64,000 nt of DNA from Pleomorphomonas sp. NRK KF1 (GCF_023721755.1 NZ_JAMDLH010000010.1:101112-165111), one strand, 5' to 3'; positions 1-12,938 are shown, numbered from the stretch's first letter. Numbers and translations are program-made. The notes: generated by a model not told the origin, from the sequence alone.

Positions 1-2
1 CC

Positions 3-971
3 GGTCTCGTCCGGCAGCTCCTGGCCTTCTCGCGCCGCCAGACGCTCAGGCCGCAGGTGCTGGTGCTGTCCGACGTCCTGGCCGAGCTGTCGAACCTCCT
101 CAGCCGTCTTCTCGGCGAGAAGGTTCAGCTCAAGGTCAACAACGGTCGCGACGTGTGGCCGGTGATGGCCGACCTCAACCAGTTCGAGCAGGTGGTCATC
201 AATCTCGCCGTCAACGCCCGCGACGCCATGACCAGAGCCGGCAAGCTGGAGATCCGCACCTCCAACGTCACGGCGGACGAGTGCGCCCGGTCCTATCCCT
301 TCAAGGGCATGCCGGCCGCCGACTACGTGCATATCGAGGTGGAGGACAACGGCTCGGGCATGACGCCGGAGATCATGGAGAAGATCTTCGATCCGTTCTT
401 CTCGACCAAGGAAGTGGGCAAGGGCACCGGTCTCGGCCTTTCCACCGTCTACGGCATCGTCAAGCAGACCGGCGGCTACATCTATCCGGTGTCGGAAGTG
501 GGTGTCGGCACCACCTTCCACATCTTCCTGCCGCGCCATGAGGCGCCGGCCGACGCGGTGCCGAAGAAGAACGTCGAGGCGACGCCGATCGCCGACCTCA
601 CCGGCAACGCGACGATCCTGCTTGTCGAGGACGAGGAGGCGGTGCGCGCCTTTGCCGCGCGCGCCTTGGCCTCGCGTGGCTACACCGTCCACGAGGCATC
701 GACCGGCGCCGAGGCGCTGGAGGTCATGGCCGAGGTGAGCGGCAAGATCGATCTGGTGGTGTCCGACGTGGTGATGCCGGAGATGGACGGACCGACGCTG
801 CTGCGCGAGCTGCGCAAGACCCAGCCCGATCTCAAGATCATCTTCGTGTCCGGTTATGCCGAGGACGCCTTCAAGAAGAACCTGCCGGAGAACGAGCAGT
901 TCAACTTCCTGCCCAAGCCCTTCTCGCTGAAGCAGCTGGCGACGACGGTGAAGGAAACGCTGGCCGAATAA
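3..971 (+). CDS. cckA: CckA-type hybrid histidine kinase, C-terminal part (5' end outside window)
   Basis: The frame is open from the window edge, so this is only the end of a longer kinase. Visible in order are the end of the DHp helix (LLAFSRRQ), a HATPase domain with an N box ([10 protein letters not shown]), a G1 box (VEDNGSGM) and a G2 box ([13 protein letters not shown]), and a C-terminal receiver domain ([11 protein letters not shown], phospho-acceptor Asp in [12 protein letters not shown], Lys in LPKPF). A HATPase directly followed by a C-terminal receiver, with this sequence, is the layout of CckA, which feeds phosphate through ChpT to CtrA and controls the alphaproteobacterial cell cycle. 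Its position near recA is also seen in rhizobia. The phosphorylated His lies upstream of the window. Confidence 0.88.
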   Translation, partial: GLVRQLLAFSRRQTLRPQVLVLSDVLAELSNLLSRLLGEKVQLKVNNGRDVWPVMADLNQFEQVVINLAVNARDAMTRAGKLEIRTSNVTADECARSYPFKGMPAADYVHIEVEDNGSGMTPEIMEKIFDPFFSTKEVGKGTGLGLSTVYGIVKQTGGYIYPVSEVGVGTTFHIFLPRHEAPADAVPKKNVEATPIADLTGNATILLVEDEEAVRAFAARALASRGYTVHEASTGAEALEVMAEVSGKIDLVVSDVVMPEMDGPTLLRELRKTQPDLKIIFVSGYAEDAFKKNLPENEQFNFLPKPFSLKQLATTVKETLAE

Positions 972-1005
972 GGTTGGCGGCGCTTCCTGCAGCAGACTGA
1001 TTTCG

Positions 1006-1029
1006 TCGGGGCCGGGCGACCGGCCCCGA
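1006..1029. terminator. Perfect 10-bp stem between convergent cckA and psuG
   Basis: TCGGGGCCGG, loop GCGA, CCGGCCCCGA. The stem sits between the stops of two convergent genes and can act for both. Only short T runs follow, so the terminator call rests mainly on stem strength and position. Confidence 0.6.
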
Positions 1030-1053
1030 AGCGTTTGCGGTCAGGTCTTGCGA

Positions 1054-1968
1054 TCAGCCCTTCAGGGCCTTGGCAATGTCGGCGGCGAGGCGGGCGTTGT
1101 TCATGACCAGCGCGATGTTGGTCTTGAGCGACGAGCCGGCGGTGCGCTCGAACATGTCGGCGAGCAGATAGGGCGTCACCTGCTTGGCCGAGATGCCGGC
1201 GGCTTTGGCCGAGGCGAGCGATGCCGCGATGAAACCCTGCATGCGGACGGCCGGGATCTCGTCGGTCTCCGGCACCGGGTTGGCGATCAGCATGCCGCCG
1301 TCGATTCCGATCGTCTCGCGCGCCTTCTGGAAGGCGGCGATCTCGGCGGCAGAATCGAGTCGCAAGGGAGCCTTCAGGCCCGAGCCGCGCGACCAGAAGG
1401 CCGGGAACTCGTCGGTGCCATAGCCGACCACCGGAACACCCTTGGTTTCGAGAACCTCCAGCGTCTTCGGCAGGTCGAGGATGGCCTTGGCGCCGGCGGC
1501 GACGACGATCACCGACGTGCGGCCGAGCTCCTCGAGGTCGGCGGAGACGTCGAAGCTCTCCTCGGCACCCTGATGGACGCCACCGATGCCACCGGTGGCG
1601 AACACGTCGATGCCGGCGAGGCGGGCGCAGATCATCGTGGCGGCGACGGTGGTCGAGCCGGGACGGCCGGTGGCGAGCGCAAAGGCGAGGTCGGCGCGCG
1701 ACAGTTTCATGACGCCGGTCATGGTGCCGAGCTTGTCGAGCGTCTCGGCGTCGAGGCCGACGCGGATCTTGCCGTCGAGCACGGCAATGGTGGCCGGCAC
1801 GGCGCCGCGGCTGCGGATTTCGGTCTCGACAGCGCGGGCCGTCTCGACGTTGTCCGGATAGGGCATGCCGTGGGTGACGATGGTCGATTCAAGCGCGACG
1901 ACCGGCTTGCCGGCTGCGATCGCGGCTTCGACTTCGGGCGAATAGACGAGTGGCAGGGATGCCATCAT
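1054..1968 (-). CDS. psuG: Pseudouridine-5'-phosphate glycosidase
   Basis: About 304 residues, the usual size for PsuG. The enzyme cleaves pseudouridine 5'-phosphate to uracil and ribose 5-phosphate in the cytoplasm. Family landmarks are VVALESTIVTHGMP near the N-terminus, the Gly-rich ATGGIGGVHQGA with the VSADL segment after it, and NPVPETDEIP near the C-terminus. An in-frame extension upstream does not resemble the family, so the start is placed at the ATG pair at 1968/1965; a GGAGG lies 4 nt before the second ATG. The kinase for the previous step lies upstream on the same strand with a 187-nt gap, forming a psuK-psuG catabolic pair. Confidence 0.9.
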   Translation of the reverse strand: MMASLPLVYSPEVEAAIAAGKPVVALESTIVTHGMPYPDNVETARAVETEIRSRGAVPATIAVLDGKIRVGLDAETLDKLGTMTGVMKLSRADLAFALATGRPGSTTVAATMICARLAGIDVFATGGIGGVHQGAEESFDVSADLEELGRTSVIVVAAGAKAILDLPKTLEVLETKGVPVVGYGTDEFPAFWSRGSGLKAPLRLDSAAEIAAFQKARETIGIDGGMLIANPVPETDEIPAVRMQGFIAASLASAKAAGISAKQVTPYLLADMFERTAGSSLKTNIALVMNNARLAADIAKALKG

Positions 1969-2155
1969 GCCTCCGATTGTGGCCGCACGACTAGGCCACG
2001 GAGCGGGCACGCGACGTCGGCGGCGAGTGATGGATCTCCGAGCCGCACTCTATACGCCAGGATGACTGCCTCGTGAAAGGGGGAAGACGCGACATCCGGC
2101 AAAAAACGGAAATCGCCCTGATCTTTCAATGGGACTTTGATAAACCTAGCTTGGT

Positions 2156-3043
2156 CTAGATCCCGGCCGTTGCCACGGCCGAGGCGACCACATCCTCCGG
2201 CAGGCTGCGCAAGGCGCCGACGGTGGCAAGCGCGGCGCGGGCTGCTGCCATGCCCACTTCGACGGCGGCAAGCAGCGGCGCGCCCGCCGACAGGGCCAGC
2301 AGGATGCCCGCCGTCTGTGCGTCTCCGACGCCGGTGACGTCGACTACCTCGGTCGGTCGAGGTGTCAGCTCGGTGATGCGGCCGTCATGCAGGATGGCGA
2401 GCGGCTTCGAGCCGCCGGTGATCACGGCCCGCCGCGCGCCGGCTGCCGCCAGACGTTCGGCCGCCTCGATCGGCCGGCTCACCGGATGACCGACGAGGTG
2501 CTCCGCCGACGGGAGGTTGCAGATGAAGAGCGCGCCCGATGTGACGAGAGGCTTGAGACGCGGGGCCTTGGCTCGCGAAATGGCATCGACCACCAGCCTG
2601 TCGCCATGAGCGTCGGCAAGACGGAGGAGTTCGCCGGGCGCGAGATTGGCGTCGGCGAAGACCAGGACGTTGTCATCGGCGTGAAGTGCAGCCGCCGGCA
2701 GCACGAAGGAATCGTAGAGGCCGAGGTCGGAGATGGCCGAGACGAGTTCGCCGGTCTCGTCGTGAATGGCAAGGTAGGTGCCTGTGCGGCCGGCCGCATC
2801 GATCCCCATCGCGCTGGTGTCGAGGCCTGCCGCGTCGAGTTCGGCGATCAGTTCCCGGCCGGCCGAGTCGTCGCCGACCACGGATATGAAGCGACAGGGC
2901 GCTCCGGCTCGCCCCAGCAACACGGCGATGTTGCGCGCCACGCCGCCCGGACGACGGGTGACGATGCCTGGGCACGAGGTCGCCGGCTCGTAGATGAGGC
3001 CGGCGCGGCCGAGTACGTCCTGATGACAGCCGCCGACCACCAT
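2156..3043 (-). CDS. psuK: PfkB-family pseudouridine kinase
   Basis: A 295-residue PfkB/ribokinase-fold kinase. It begins abruptly at the first strand (VVGGCHQD), has the sugar-binding GGVARNIA segment near residue 35, and carries the anion-hole/catalytic motif [12 protein letters not shown] near residue 235; GVGD replaces the more common GAGD. Pairing with psuG identifies the substrate as pseudouridine, which is phosphorylated before glycosidic cleavage. Other PfkB substrates cannot be excluded from the protein alone. No strong ribosome-binding site precedes the ATG. An unannotated 187-nt gap separates it from psuG. Confidence 0.82.
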   Translation of the reverse strand: MVVGGCHQDVLGRAGLIYEPATSCPGIVTRRPGGVARNIAVLLGRAGAPCRFISVVGDDSAGRELIAELDAAGLDTSAMGIDAAGRTGTYLAIHDETGELVSAISDLGLYDSFVLPAAALHADDNVLVFADANLAPGELLRLADAHGDRLVVDAISRAKAPRLKPLVTSGALFICNLPSAEHLVGHPVSRPIEAAERLAAAGARRAVITGGSKPLAILHDGRITELTPRPTEVVDVTGVGDAQTAGILLALSAGAPLLAAVEVGMAAARAALATVGALRSLPEDVVASAVATAGI

Positions 3044-3187
3044 GAGCGGCCCGAAAGCCCCGTTTCGATTCCCCGTAGCCAGCAGTTTTCTCCCCGATTT
3101 CCGGCGTTTCGGACCAGCCGGAACACGACAGGAACGAAACCAGACTTGCTTTTATGTGTCAAGGACATATATGCCGCTTGCTCTCAG

Positions 3188-3202
3188 GAACAAATCGTGT
3201 AC
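3188..3202 (+). promoter_or_regulatory. Candidate LexA (SOS) box upstream of recA
   Basis: GAAC-N7-GTAC, one mismatch from the alphaproteobacterial SOS box GAAC-N7-GAAC (the complement of GTTC-N7-GTTC). It lies 54 nt before the recA GTG, where LexA-regulated recA promoters place it. AT-rich sequence just upstream (3148-3175) could hold the promoter. Confidence 0.55.
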
Positions 3203-3255
3203 ATTGACGGCGAGTTTGAAATCCGGGAACGGCCGTGAAATAAGGAGCGAAGCCA

Positions 3256-4341
<1,086 letters not shown>

Positions 4342-4416
4342 GATCGATGGCCCGGCCTTGCTTCCTATCCGGGCGTAAGGCCGGCGGCCATTCGGCGCTG
4401 GACCTAGAGAGTCTTC

Positions 4417-4810
4417 ATGCAACTTCGCAATCCGGCCGGCGTTCATGCGCCGGTCGCCGCTTATAGCCACCAGATCGAAGTGTCGCCGGGTGCTCGCTGG
4501 CTGGTTCTGTCCGGCCAGATCGGACTTGGTCTCGATGGCGTGCCGCCATCCGATCCGGTGGGGCAGATCGAGGTGGCGCTCGACAATATTCGCCGCAATC
4601 TCGAAGCGGCCGGCATGGGGGGGCGACCTCGTCAAGCTGACCTTCTAACTCGTCGGCGATATCGACGCTGACCGCCGGCGGCAGGTTTTGGATGCGTTTC
4701 TCGGCGCCCATCGGCCCTGCATGACGCTGCTTTACGTGTCGGCGCTGGCCTCGCCCGCCCTCAAGGTGGAGATCGACGCCTGGGCGGCGCGCGAGGCTCC
4801 GGAAGGCTGA
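4417..4810 (+). pseudogene. RidA/YjgF-family endoribonuclease-like gene, broken by frameshift plus nonsense codon
   Basis: The first reading frame (from the ATG at 4417) gives an N-terminal RidA-family half ending AALDNIRRNLEAAGMGG-like at residue 68 or so. A run of seven G (4617-4623) then shifts the frame. Dropping one G restores GGDLVKLTF, but an in-frame TAA (4646-4648) follows where the family usually has a Tyr. The same frame then continues through LVGDIDADRRRQVLDAF and LYVSALASPALKVEIDA to a TGA at 4808. There are thus two independent lesions in an otherwise well-kept gene. RidA proteins deaminate reactive enamine/imine intermediates. A sequencing error in the G run could explain one lesion but not easily both. 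Confidence 0.75.
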
Positions 4811-5159
4811 GGGTCCCGACGGCTGGAGCGCCGCGCACGGCGGCGGAATATCCTTGCGGTCTGCGGACCGCCGCCGCTGGACAGGCGCATGGCCGGCGGC
4901 TAAATAACGCTTTGCCTTGCTTGGAACCGATGACGTCGGAGCCGGTCTGGCCTGCGCGTCCTTCCCTCCGAAAGGTTGCCGTCACGAGGCGCCATACGGA
5001 TTGCCGAGACGACCCCCGCCGGCCGGTCCCTTTTTCGCTGTCGCTCGATGCAGGGCATTGGTTGCGGGAGCGTGCGAGCGGCTCGCGGGAAATGGGGTTC
5101 GGGCGGATCGACTGCGCGTGTCGCGCGGGCGCCGCCCCAGCGCAGGCAGGCGGATCGTC
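4811..5159. other. Intergenic region upstream of alaS
   Basis: A 349-nt gap between the RidA remnant and alaS. It has an imperfect GC-rich hairpin at about 4838-4877 (GCGGCGG paired with CCGCCGC, with an inner GGTC/GACC) and no T run. The alaS frame is open through much of it, but that part shows no resemblance to AlaRS. No gene is seen. Confidence 0.6.
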
Positions 5160-7814
<2,655 letters not shown>

Positions 7815-7839
7815 ACCGGGTTGATCGTCAGGCAGAAAA

Positions 7840-7875
7840 AAACGCCCGTCCGAGCGGAGGCTCGGGCGGGCGTTT
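7840..7875. terminator. Bidirectional terminator between alaS and padR
   Basis: A 16-bp stem (AAACGCCCG plus CCGAGC arms, loop GGAG) with a T run on each strand; the run on the minus strand is seven T. It lies between convergent genes. Confidence 0.9.
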
Positions 7876-7896
7876 GCTTTGCGAAAGGACGCCGCC

Positions 7897-8511
7897 TCAG
7901 ATTTGTTCGATCTTGCGGGCCGTCTCGTCGAGCAGATCGGCCAGCGCGTCGATCTGCTCTGGCGTCAGGGCCGCACTCTGCATCTTCAGCCGCATGGCGA
8001 GGCGCATGTTCTCGACGGCCCGGAACAGGCGCGGGTTGTGTTCGGGACGGCGGTCCGAGCCGGCCTCGGCGAAGCGGGCGAGTACGGCGTCGATGGCGGC
8101 GCGGTTCTCTTCCACGGTGGTGCGACCGGCCTCGGTGGCGGCGTAGAGCTTCTTGTTGCCCTCCGAATTCATCACCTCGATCTGCCCGGTTTCCTCAAGC
8201 AGCGTCAAGGTCGGGTAGATGACGCCGGGGCTCGGCGCGTAGGCGCCGCCGGTACGGTCCTCGATCTCCTTGATGATCTCGTAGCCATGGCGCGGCTGTT
8301 CGGCGATCAGCGCCAGAACGACGAGGCGCAGCATGCCATTGTCGAAGAAGCGACCGCGACCGAAGGGGCCGCCGCGCTGGCCGGGGCCATGACGCTCCGG
8401 CCGATCTCCACGTTCGCCCCAGAAGGGCCGGCCGAAAGGACCGCGGCTACCGGCGGCACGGCGGTCATCCCGGCAGTGAATGTCGTCATTTTGGTGGAAT
8501 CTGTGATGCAT
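7897..8511 (-). CDS. PadR-family transcriptional regulator
   Basis: 204 residues. About 55 N-terminal residues are rich in His, Arg and Gly (low complexity, possibly metal- or nucleic-acid-binding). A PadR winged helix follows (LRLVVLALIAEQPRHGYEII ... PSPGVIYPTLTLLEE), then a helical C-terminal dimerisation part. The Gly/Arg/His-rich head resembles the architecture of YqjI, the E. coli PadR-type regulator of iron/nickel homeostasis; that parallel is an inference. The start is preceded by AGGAG 7 nt upstream. An 8-bp palindrome overlapping the likely -10 suggests autorepression. Confidence 0.85.
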   Translation of the reverse strand: MHHRFHQNDDIHCRDDRRAAGSRGPFGRPFWGERGDRPERHGPGQRGGPFGRGRFFDNGMLRLVVLALIAEQPRHGYEIIKEIEDRTGGAYAPSPGVIYPTLTLLEETGQIEVMNSEGNKKLYAATEAGRTTVEENRAAIDAVLARFAEAGSDRRPEHNPRLFRAVENMRLAMRLKMQSAALTPEQIDALADLLDETARKIEQI

Positions 8512-8523
8512 AGATAGCTCCTG

Positions 8524-8667
8524 TTATCTCGTGATGTAATTAGATATATCGAAAGTGACTCGAATTTCAAGAGGGCCGACGCCGTTGGTGCGAAGAAAAC
8601 TGGGGCGGAGTGTCGCGCGGACATGATGCCGGACGATGGATGCCTGCTCGAAGTTGTTGAGATACAT
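8524..8667 (-). CDS. Possible 47-residue small protein upstream of padR
   Basis: A short frame with an excellent ribosome-binding site (GGAGGAG, 8 nt before the ATG) that ends 12 nt before the padR start. The predicted peptide begins MYLNNFEQASIVRHH, is basic and has no recognised domain or membrane segment. If real it would be co-translated with padR. It conflicts with the candidate padR promoter, which lies inside it: either padR has an internal promoter or this frame is chance. I do not recognise it. Confidence 0.3.
   Translation of the reverse strand: MYLNNFEQASIVRHHVRATLRPSFLRTNGVGPLEIRVTFDISNYITR
8541..8570 (-). promoter_or_regulatory. Putative padR promoter with palindromic operator
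   Basis: On the minus strand TTGAAA (8570-8565), an 18-nt spacer and TATCTA (8546-8541) resemble a sigma-70 promoter. The palindrome GATATATC (8543-8550) covers the -10, a typical autorepression layout for PadR proteins. A similar CTATATC occurs at about 8746-8752, ahead of the divergent acetyltransferase gene. Confidence 0.45.
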
Positions 8668-8808
8668 AGAGTTTACTCCTCCATGGCTTTTCGCGTCGCG
8701 TGGTGCCTGACGGCGATGGGGCGCCGCATTTCCGATTGAGATCGGCTATATCTGAAGTGGTGTTGGCGATGTCCCGGCTATCGCCGTGTCATTTCCGGAG
8801 GGCAGGAC

Positions 8809-9297
8809 GTGGATTTCGAGAGTGCCTTGGTGATCGATGAGATGGACGGGGCCGAGCGCGAGGCCGTCATCGCGCTCTGGACGCGCTGCGGCCTGACAAG
8901 GCCGTGGAACGATCCCGTGGCGGACATGGCGTTGGCCGAGACGACGGAGAACGCCACTGTTCTGGTCGCGCGGCGGAATGGACGCATCGTCGGGGCTGCC
9001 ATGACCGGTCATGATGGTCATCGCGGCGCGCTTTACTATCTGGGCGTCGATCCGGATCAGCGGTGCGGCGGTGTCGGGCGAGCCTTGGTCGAGGCGGCTG
9101 AGGGCTGGTGTCGGGCGCGCGGTGCCCCGAAGCTCAATCTGCTCGTTCGCAGCGAAAATCAGGCTGTGCTCGCCTTTTACGCGGCGCTGGGATATCGACC
9201 GACCGATAGTATTTCGCTTTATCGCACGCTCGACCCGGAACGCGAGGAGCGCGAGCGGGAGCAAAAGGCCGAGTGGGCGGCGAGAAGTCGTCGATGA
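8809..9297 (+). CDS. GNAT-family N-acetyltransferase, YpeA-like
   Basis: 162 residues resembling E. coli YpeA. The family hallmarks are LTRPWNDP near residue 30, GHDGHRGALYYLGV, the acetyl-CoA pyrophosphate loop DQRCGGVGRALVEA (the R/Q-x-x-G-x-G/A pattern, here with Cys and Gly) and the C-terminal AFYAALGYRPTD. An acyl group is transferred from CoA to an amine; the substrate is unknown. The start is GTG with GGAGGGCAGG upstream. An Arg/Glu-rich charged tail (residues 145-162) follows the fold. It is divergent from padR, separated by a 297-nt region that could hold a shared operator. Confidence 0.85.
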   Translation: MDFESALVIDEMDGAEREAVIALWTRCGLTRPWNDPVADMALAETTENATVLVARRNGRIVGAAMTGHDGHRGALYYLGVDPDQRCGGVGRALVEAAEGWCRARGAPKLNLLVRSENQAVLAFYAALGYRPTDSISLYRTLDPEREEREREQKAEWAARSRR

Positions 9298-9558
9298 CCT
9301 TCGTGCCGACTAAAGTCTAGTCGAGGCTCTATTCTTAACAAGTGGCTGAATAAAAAGGGGTATCCGCGTCCTCAGTGCAACTTCCAGCGAGATGTCCAGA
9401 GGACATTAACCATTTCACGTGGTACTACGACTAAGTAGAAATAGACTGATTGGCAAGATTTAAACATGATAGATTCCTACTGGATTAAAAACCCAGGCTG
9501 ACGGTTCGTTCCGGCCCCGCGGCGGGGGAGGGCGATCCCGAGTATCGGAGGCCGATAC

Positions 9559-9819
9559 ATGCTTGCGCTTGAACTGGTCCTTGTGCTGGTCGTCGCCGGC
9601 CTTGTCGTCGGAACGCAGTTCCGCGTCATCGCCATGGCTCCGCTGGCATTTGCGGCTTGCATCTGTGCATCCCTGGAAGCCATGACCCTTGGCGCTTCCG
9701 GTTCGCGCCTGGCTCTTCACATCGTAGAAGCGGCCATCTTCTTCGAGGTCGCGTATGCCGTTGGGGCTACGCTGGTTCACCTCCGGCTGCCCGCATTCTT
9801 CCTGCGCCGCCGCGTCTGA
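9559..9819 (+). CDS. Small two-to-three-helix membrane protein, unknown function
   Basis: 86 residues, mostly hydrophobic: a first helix at residues 2-18 (LALELVLVLVVAGLVVG), a second at about 25-45 and a third at about 52-72, with a basic C-terminal tail FFLRRRV. CGGAGG lies 7 nt before the ATG. No function is recognised. The preceding 261 nt are AT-rich and gene-free, and probably contain its promoter. It is followed about 97 nt later by a VOC-family gene on the same strand. Confidence 0.65.
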   Translation: MLALELVLVLVVAGLVVGTQFRVIAMAPLAFAACICASLEAMTLGASGSRLALHIVEAAIFFEVAYAVGATLVHLRLPAFFLRRRV

Positions 9820-9915
9820 CGTGTGTTCCGGATTCTTTGCTTGACGCTTTGATGCTGCCAAAAATTGGCAGCAGTTTGTTCTATGGGTGTTTTATCGCAA
9901 TGCGAGGAGGCGCCC

Positions 9916-10284
9916 GTGATTACCCCCACTTACTATCTGCTGCATGTCGCCGATCCCGAGACGAGCGGCGTCTTCTACCGCGAGCTGTTCGAAACGGCTC
10001 CGGTCGAGTCGTCGCCAACCTTCGTGCTGTTCGTTCTCCATGGCGGCATCAAGGTCGGCCTTTGGTCCAAGCAGACTGTTGAACCGGTGACCGGCGGGGC
10101 GCCGGGCGCCCTGGAAATCGGCATTGCGATGAAGTCGCCCACTGACGTCGATGCGTTTCACCAGCGCTGGCTGGCGCGCGGGCTGCCGGTTTTCCAGGCG
10201 CCGGTCGATCTGGACTTCGGCCGCAGTTTGATGCTGACCGATCCCGATGGGCATCGCATCCGCGTCTTCGCCGTGGCGACTTGA
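9916..10284 (+). CDS. VOC (glyoxalase/bleomycin resistance) family protein
   Basis: 122 residues, one VOC module: YYLLHVADPETSGVFYREL at the N-terminus, FVLFVLHGGIKVGLW in the middle and the closing LMLTDPDGHRIRVFA, which carries typical family residues. Such proteins are metal-dependent or binding-only; the substrate cannot be read from sequence. The GTG at 9916, with GAGGAGG 7 nt before it, is preferred over the upstream start at 9865, which would add a non-homologous head. Confidence 0.8.
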   Translation: MITPTYYLLHVADPETSGVFYRELFETAPVESSPTFVLFVLHGGIKVGLWSKQTVEPVTGGAPGALEIGIAMKSPTDVDAFHQRWLARGLPVFQAPVDLDFGRSLMLTDPDGHRIRVFAVAT

Positions 10285-10376
10285 CGAGGGCAGGACACCC
10301 GCCGGCTCCGGTCCGGCGGGTTCCGTCATTCGCCGGGCAGCCGGATGCTCTCGCTCGGCTGGCGAACTCAAATCTC

Positions 10377-10553
10377 TCAGCTGTTGTCCTCGGTGGGGGC
10401 GTCCGGGCCGTTCTTCTTGATCGACTCGATGGCGTTGATGGCCGAGGCCTTGGATTTGTAGCCTTCGGTCCAGAATATGATTTCGCCGTTATACTTGAAG
10501 TAGGCGACGTACTCATCAGCCTTGTTCTTCTTGATCTCGAACTTGTGCGCCAT
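10377..10553 (-). CDS. DUF1508 (YegP-like) small protein
   Basis: 58 residues comprising a single DUF1508 module (FEIKKNKADEYVAYFKYNGE, then IFWTEGYKSKASAINAIES). YegP of E. coli has two such modules in tandem; one-module versions are common in alphaproteobacteria. The function is unknown. GGAGGGG lies just before the ATG. The gene is monocistronic, facing the VOC gene tail to tail. Confidence 0.85.
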   Translation of the reverse strand: MAHKFEIKKNKADEYVAYFKYNGEIIFWTEGYKSKASAINAIESIKKNGPDAPTEDNS

Positions 10554-10732
10554 GTTTTCCCCTCCGTTTGAAACTCCAGACGGTGGATGATCTGTCCATT
10601 ATGCTGCCTTGCGGTGGCGATCCGGGGACAGCACCATCCCGTTCGAAAGTATTACCGAGCTTGAAGGCTGTCATTGCTCTTCAGGTATGAATTCAGCTCC
10701 GGCTTCTCATCCTTATGGATAGCCAAACGAAA

Positions 10733-10760
10733 CGCGGCGGACCGTTTCCAGCCCGCCGCG
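10733..10760 (-). terminator. Terminator of icd
   Basis: 8-bp stem CGCGGCGG/CCGCCGCG with a 12-nt loop. On the minus strand it is followed by TTTCGTTT. It lies 24 nt after the icd stop. Confidence 0.65.
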
Positions 10761-10784
10761 CAGATTTTTGCCTAAGGTGTCAGC

Positions 10785-12002
10785 TTACCACTTGGCCATT
10801 TCGGCTTCGAGGTTGGAGGCGACCTTCTCGAGGAAGCCGGTGGTCGACAGCCACTTCTGGTCCGGCCCGATCAGGAGGGCGAGATCCTTGGTCATGAAGC
10901 CGCTTTCGACGGTGTCGACGCAGACCTTCTCCAACGTGTCGGCGAACTTGGCGAGCTCCGCGTTGTCGTCGAGCTTGGCGCGATGGGCGAGACCGCGCGT
11001 CCAGGCGAAGATCGAGGCGATGGAGTTGGTGGAGGTCTCCTTGCCCTTCTGATGCTCGCGGTAGTGGCGGGTGACCGTGCCGTGGGCGGCCTCGGCCTCC
11101 ACCGTCTTGCCATCGGGCGTCAGCAGCACGGAGGTCATCAGGCCGAGCGAGCCGAAGCCCTGCGCCACGGTGTCGGACTGCACGTCGCCGTCGTAGTTCT
11201 TGCAGGCCCAGATGTAGCCACCGGACCACTTCAACGACGAGGCAACCATGTCGTCGATCAGGCGGTGCTCGTAGGTGATGCCCAGCTTGTCGAACTCGGC
11301 TTTGAACTCGGCGTCGAACACTTCCTGGAACAGGTCCTTGAAGCGGCCGTCATAGGCCTTGAGGATGGTGTTCTTGGTCGACAGGTAGACCGGCCACTTG
11401 CGCAGCAGGCCGTAATTGAACGAAGCGCGGGCGAAGTCGCGGATCGACTCGTCGAGGTTGTACATGGCGAGCGCCACGCCGGACCCGGGGGCCTTGAACA
11501 CTTCCTTCTCGATCACCGCGCCGTCTTCGCCGACGAACTTGATGGAGAGCGTGCCCTTGGTGGGGAACTTGAAATCGGTGGCCTTGTACTGGTCGCCGAA
11601 GGCGTGGCGGCCGACGACGATCGGCTGCGTCCAGCCGGGCACGAGACGCGGCACGTTCTTGCAGATGATCGGCTCGCGGAAGATGACGCCGCCAAGGATG
11701 TTGCGGATGGTGCCGTTGGGCGACTTCCACATTTCCTTGAGGTTGAACTCCTTCACGCGCGCCTCGTCGGGCGTGATGGTGGCGCACTTGATGCCGACGC
11801 CGTGCTTCTTGATGGCGTGGGCGGCATCGACCGTTACCTGGTCGCCCGTGGCGTCGCGGTTCTCGACGGATAGGTCGTAATACTCGATGTCGATGTCGAG
11901 ATAGGGCAGGATCAGCTTGTCCTTGATCAACTGCCAGATGATGCGCGTCATCTCGTCGCCGTCGAGATCGACAACCGGGTTCGCAACCTTGATCTTCGCC
12001 AT
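10785..12002 (-). CDS. icd: NADP-dependent isocitrate dehydrogenase (dimeric, eukaryote-like)
   Basis: 405 residues, the usual length of the homodimeric IDH type of rhizobia. The protein starts [20 protein letters not shown] and carries the substrate-binding run [12 protein letters not shown], the metal-binding region [18 protein letters not shown], and the NADP site [16 protein letters not shown]. It converts isocitrate to 2-oxoglutarate in the TCA cycle and supplies NADPH. The in-frame extension to 12095 has no homology. It is last in a minus-strand series after a flavin reductase and map, but a 159-nt gap suggests its own promoter. Confidence 0.96.
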   Translation of the reverse strand: MAKIKVANPVVDLDGDEMTRIIWQLIKDKLILPYLDIDIEYYDLSVENRDATGDQVTVDAAHAIKKHGVGIKCATITPDEARVKEFNLKEMWKSPNGTIRNILGGVIFREPIICKNVPRLVPGWTQPIVVGRHAFGDQYKATDFKFPTKGTLSIKFVGEDGAVIEKEVFKAPGSGVALAMYNLDESIRDFARASFNYGLLRKWPVYLSTKNTILKAYDGRFKDLFQEVFDAEFKAEFDKLGITYEHRLIDDMVASSLKWSGGYIWACKNYDGDVQSDTVAQGFGSLGLMTSVLLTPDGKTVEAEAAHGTVTRHYREHQKGKETSTNSIASIFAWTRGLAHRAKLDDNAELAKFADTLEKVCVDTVESGFMTKDLALLIGPDQKWLSTTGFLEKVASNLEAEMAKW

Positions 12003-12161
12003 AGTGGGGTGACCTTCCGAACGTGTGGCCGGGCCTTGAGGGCCGGTTCGTGCGCCTGCCGGTACGCAAACGCACGGATGCACCGCCTGTAGCATGACGT
12101 TGCCGTCGAGGCCAGTGCGGCCGCACCGCTTTTGGGCGTACGCTAACGTAAACGGAAGGTC

Positions 12162-12911
12162 TCAGGATGGAAGGGTAACGACCAAGGGGCCGTTGCGGGT
12201 GGCGACGATGGTGTGCTCGAACTGAACGGTCGGCGCGCGCGGCTCGGAGTAGAGCGTCCAGTCGTCATCTCCGTCCTCGGCCCATTCGGCGCCGAGCGAC
12301 AGGAAGGGCTCGACGGTAAAGACGAGCCCGTCGGTGATGATGCGCCGCTCGCGCGGGTCCGGCCAGGTGGCGATTTCCGAAGGTTCTTCGTGCAGGGAGC
12401 GGCCGACGCCATGGCTGGCAAGGTTACGCACGAGCGTATAGCCGTTCTTGCGGGCGAAGGCGCCGACGGCGCGGCCGACGCCAGCCAGCGGTTTGCCCGG
12501 CGCCACGGCGCCGATGCCGGCCCACATGGCGCGGCGGCCGTCCCGGCAGAGCTTGTCCAGCTTGGCCGGCGCGGGGGATACGGCAAAGGACGCGCCGCTG
12601 TCGGCGAAGAAGCCGTCCTTGGAGGCGGACACGTCGAGATTGATCAGGTCGCCGGCCTTCAGCACCCGGTCGCCTGGAATGCCGTGGGCGATCTCCTCGC
12701 AGACCGAGATGCAGGCGATGCCCGGAAAGCCGTAGCTCTCTTTCGGGGCGGGGACGGCGCCGGCTTCGTCCAGTACGCGGCCGGCGATTTCATCGAGCTC
12801 GGCGGTGGTGATGCCGGGGCGGACGGCGGTGGCCATGGCGGCGATGGCGTCGGCCACCGCGCGGCCGATCGCCTTGAGGCCGTCGAGTTCATCTTCGTTG
12901 GTAATGGTCAT
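12162..12911 (-). CDS. map: Methionine aminopeptidase type I
   Basis: 249 residues of the pita-bread fold, removing N-terminal Met from nascent proteins. Expected metal ligands are in place: Asp in LINLDVSA, Asp in FFADSGASF, His in LASHGVGRSLHEEP, Glu in FTVEPFLS and Glu in QFEHTIV. The active-site His segment reads EEIAHGIPGD. Some family positions vary (ISVCEEI rather than ISVNEE, ADSG rather than GDTS), so it may be a second, divergent MetAP rather than the essential one. It lies 27 nt downstream of the flavin reductase stop. Confidence 0.9.
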   Translation of the reverse strand: MTITNEDELDGLKAIGRAVADAIAAMATAVRPGITTAELDEIAGRVLDEAGAVPAPKESYGFPGIACISVCEEIAHGIPGDRVLKAGDLINLDVSASKDGFFADSGASFAVSPAPAKLDKLCRDGRRAMWAGIGAVAPGKPLAGVGRAVGAFARKNGYTLVRNLASHGVGRSLHEEPSEIATWPDPRERRIITDGLVFTVEPFLSLGAEWAEDGDDDWTLYSEPRAPTVQFEHTIVATRNGPLVVTLPS

Positions 12912-12938
12912 GTCGACTTTCGTGGCGCCCTCAGGCGT

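Noticed and set aside
4352..4384. Hairpin after recA as its terminator
   Set aside because: 8-bp stem with a 17-nt loop and no T run; too weak to call.
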